Positions 5,747-7,521 of a stretch of DNA of 7,521 nucleotides are shown in pieces; the first letter of the stretch is position 1, and each line of letters starts with the position of its first letter. The position numbers and the translations under genes were made by a program. The notes beneath the pieces are model-generated. The model was not told the DNA's origin. It searched no databases and was given only the letters and a program-made list of their open reading frames with translations. Location of the stretch: NCBI GenBank assembly GCA_003557965.1, contig PWND01000141.1, positions 1 through 7,521 of the forward strand. Direction: 5' to 3'. The DNA is from Bacteroidales bacterium. Lineage in GTDB: Bacteria > Bacteroidota > Bacteroidia > Bacteroidales > UBA7960.

Positions 5747-7186
5747 CTAAAAATCACTATCATCTACCTGGTAACTTTTTATATATTCTATGCCATAGTA
5801 ATGTGCATGTAATTTGTTTATCCAATGCGTGTGATCGTTTGTTATGTCAAGAAAAAAGATAGTTTCCGGAATATTTGCCGGAATTGGAACTTCAATTATT
5901 GCCTTTTCAGTCTCTAATGCCTTGTCAAGCAACAGCCTGCGCTCTTTCATGGATTCATTATATTTAATGGCATTAAAACATAAATCATACCATGCACGGG
6001 ACGTATTACTGCCAAAAACATACTGTTCTCCCGGAACTTTATGAAAGTTGCCCATAACTGAAACAATTGTAATAAATACCAGAATAATAATACTTCTTCC
6101 ATTCAATGGTAAGTTAGTTTTGATGTTCTTTTTCCTCAAGAAATTATATGTTGTAGCCAGCAGTAATAAAAACCATATAAGCCACAACAGGGATAAAAAA
6201 TTATATATTCTCAATGGCGGGTTTATGCCCATAGCCCATGCCGGTAAACATAGCAACAGGAATAAAAACAACTGGCCTGCAAGAACTACTGTCAAAGGAT
6301 GGGTTTTCAAAATATTTTTGAGCTTATCGTTGAAACTCTGTGGGTTCAGCCATTGAAAAACTAAAAATGCAGTTAATAAAACAGGAATGCTTTTTAAGAA
6401 GATGCCGTTAAGTTTAAGCAAAGATGTTGCAGCAATACGTAACATGCTAAATATATTTTGGCTGTCGGGGAAAAACATTAATCTTTCAGTATTGCCGGGA
6501 GAAAAAACGAATATTGCACTTCCAGCTACAACAGCAGTTAAGAGAGCCCATCGTTGTGAACCTTGTAGTTTGCCGCTTTTCATAAAATGAACACCTGCCA
6601 GGAATATTGCCAGCAGCATAGAAAGTTCATTGAATCCTGCAAGCAGGAATGCCGTTATTGCAATGCATGAATTGTTTAGCAGTTTTGCTTTTTGTGTCAG
6701 GGGTTTTTTTAAAAGAAGCATGGATAATGTTAGAAAAAAGATTAGAGGCAGGGTATATACTATGACGCCGGAAAGCCAGTATATTGTATCAGCAGCTCCA
6801 GGTATTGTGTTAAGGTATAACAGCAGTAATGATAATGAAAAAATGATGGCCTTATCTGCTGTTATGCTTTGAGCAAGGATGGCCCTGAAGAATCCGTATA
6901 AAGCCAGTGAAAACAATATCAGCACCAGAAATGTTGCAATACGGTATAATATAATATTGTTTACCAGGAAATTTTGTGGTAAGGCAAACAAAAACGTTGA
7001 GTAGCGTCCTCCCCAGGACTGATAAAGTTCCAGAAAGTTATTGAAAACAGGACTGACAGAATCGCCGGATTTATATAATAAAAAAAAGTCATCAGCTGCA
7101 GGCCATGTAAAAAAGTGCAAAGCAAAAAAAGGTAACAGCATTAGCAAAAGAACAGAGATAATAATTGATGTTGCAAGTTTATTCAT
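5747..7186 (-). CDS. Polytopic membrane protein, DUF6056-like, possible GT-C glycosyltransferase
   Basis: A 479-residue integral membrane protein with about ten to twelve hydrophobic segments, the first at residues 5-27 and the last near 363-381, followed by a polar tail of about 95 residues. Conserved-looking features are ADD (31-33) just after the first membrane segment, WGGR (58-61), YW (136-137), FNE (185-187), SPGNTER (229-235) and, near the C-terminus, DHTHWINKLHAHYYGIEYI (451-469). An acidic pair after the first membrane helix is typical of GT-C glycosyltransferases that use lipid-linked sugars, and the whole pattern recalls the DUF6056 family. Both links are inferences from motif memory. 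Role could be in surface glycan or O-antigen modification, but no glycan cluster is visible here. ATG start at 7186-7184, no Shine-Dalgarno site, weak promoter candidate just upstream. Confidence 0.75.
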   Translation of the reverse strand: MNKLATSIIISVLLLMLLPFFALHFFTWPAADDFFLLYKSGDSVSPVFNNFLELYQSWGGRYSTFLFALPQNFLVNNIILYRIATFLVLILFSLALYGFFRAILAQSITADKAIIFSLSLLLLYLNTIPGAADTIYWLSGVIVYTLPLIFFLTLSMLLLKKPLTQKAKLLNNSCIAITAFLLAGFNELSMLLAIFLAGVHFMKSGKLQGSQRWALLTAVVAGSAIFVFSPGNTERLMFFPDSQNIFSMLRIAATSLLKLNGIFLKSIPVLLTAFLVFQWLNPQSFNDKLKNILKTHPLTVVLAGQLFLFLLLCLPAWAMGINPPLRIYNFLSLLWLIWFLLLLATTYNFLRKKNIKTNLPLNGRSIIILVFITIVSVMGNFHKVPGEQYVFGSNTSRAWYDLCFNAIKYNESMKERRLLLDKALETEKAIIEVPIPANIPETIFFLDITNDHTHWINKLHAHYYGIEYIKSYQVDDSDF

Positions 7187-7208
7187 GAAATGCCTGATTG
7201 GTGATGTG

Positions 7209-7239
7209 TAAAATTAGTGAAATTCATAAATTATTACAA
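7209..7239 (-). promoter_or_regulatory. Weak candidate promoter of the DUF6056-like gene
   Basis: On the minus strand, TTG (7239-7237) is followed after 20 bases by TAATTTTA (7216-7209), which matches TAnnTTTG except for its last base. It lies 22 bases before the ATG, so the leader would be very short. This is the best match in the upstream region but not a strong one. Confidence 0.3.
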
Positions 7240-7284
7240 GAAGGGGATAGCCTTGCTCTTACACTTGTTTATTGCAGAAACACG

Positions 7285-7344
7285 CCTAAGCTTTTTTATA
7301 TTTACTTTTTGTCATTGCCACAAAAAGTTACAAAAAAGGCTAGG
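7285..7344. repeat. Nested inverted repeat, Bacteroidota-type ACTTTTTGT hairpin
   Basis: The inner arms ACTTTTTGT (7304-7312) and ACAAAAAGT (7320-7328) are a perfect 9-bp inverted repeat around a 7-base loop. Outside them CCTAAGCTTTTTT (7285-7297) pairs, with small mismatches, with AAAAAAGGCTAGG (7332-7344). The core resembles a hairpin that I recall as widely repeated between genes in Bacteroidota genomes. It may terminate transcription from both sides, since T or A tracts flank the core. It sits between the membrane protein gene and the partial gene at the right edge. Confidence 0.7.
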
Positions 7345-7423
7345 CAAAACGAATCCTCCCCGCTCTTGAAAAACTTTTGAAATCCAAGGCATTTCTTGTA
7401 CTTTTTGGCTCTTAAGAAACACT

Positions 7424-7521
7424 TTAAACTGGAACAAGCTGCAGACCCAATTTTGACGCCTGTTTTGTTAAATATTTTAATTTGTTATTTCTAAACTGTT
7501 TAGTATAATCTTCCACAGTTA
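7424..7521 (-). CDS. C-terminal fragment of a gene entering from the right, transposase-like
   Basis: Reading leftward from the window edge, one frame gives 31 codons and a TAA at 7426-7424. The C-terminus KLKYLTKQASKLGLQLVPV is basic, with the Lys-rich helix plus KLGxQLVP ending that is common at the end of DDE-type insertion sequence transposases. The residues before it (TVEDYTKQFRNN) also look like real protein. Only the tail is visible, so the family cannot be named, and a non-transposase gene is possible. The 79 bases between this stop and the nested hairpin contain TGTACTTTTTGGC (7397-7409), another copy of the hairpin core, and no terminal inverted repeat could be tested because the other end is outside the window. 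Confidence 0.45.
   Translation of the reverse strand, partial: TVEDYTKQFRNNKLKYLTKQASKLGLQLVPV

Noticed and set aside
5844..6872. Plus-strand open frames of 66-102 codons between 5844 and 6872
   Set aside because: They are antisense shadows of the polytopic membrane protein gene.
7198..7380. Plus-strand 60-codon frame
   Set aside because: It begins in the promoter region of the divergent membrane protein gene and runs across the nested hairpin, so it is unlikely to be translated.

Overview
The window looks like chromosomal DNA of a low-GC member of the Bacteroidota. The evidence is a purD gene followed directly by a gene resembling the Bacteroidota-specific DUF6427 membrane family, candidate promoters of the TTTG / TAnnTTTG type, an almost complete lack of Shine-Dalgarno sites, and a dispersed ACTTTTTGT...ACAAAAAGT hairpin of a kind I recall from genomes of this phylum. 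No rRNA, tRNA or CRISPR array was seen.

Layout from left to right. Positions 1-2124 (minus strand) hold purD (purine biosynthesis, GTG start) and, 12 bases downstream, a multi-pass membrane protein that runs off the left edge. Positions 2125-2451 are a divergent intergenic region with a candidate promoter for each side. Positions 2452-3609 (plus strand) are the highlight: a two-gene operon of an encapsulated ferritin (EncFtn) and its family 1 encapsulin shell, ended by a clear intrinsic terminator at 3636-3670. The ferritin oxidises iron, its C-terminal loading peptide docks it inside the shell, and the shell stores the mineral. Two details stand out: a linker made of His and Asp between ferritin domain and loading peptide, and a strong AAGGAGG ribosome binding site in front of the shell gene only.

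Positions 3732-5438 (minus strand) encode a lipoprotein of the serine beta-lactamase-like / penicillin-binding-protein-like hydrolase family. Positions 5747-7186 (minus strand) encode a polytopic membrane protein resembling DUF6056, possibly a GT-C type glycosyltransferase. Between these two lies a GC-richer, repeat-like island (about 5530-5745). To the right of 7186 are a weak promoter candidate, an imperfect nested hairpin (7285-7344) and, on the minus strand entering from the right edge, the last 31 codons of a gene that reads like a transposase C-terminus.

The encapsulin operon is a recognisable system rather than a new one. Its acidic/histidine linker and its translation signals are the parts most worth following up. 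No wholly undescribed system was found.
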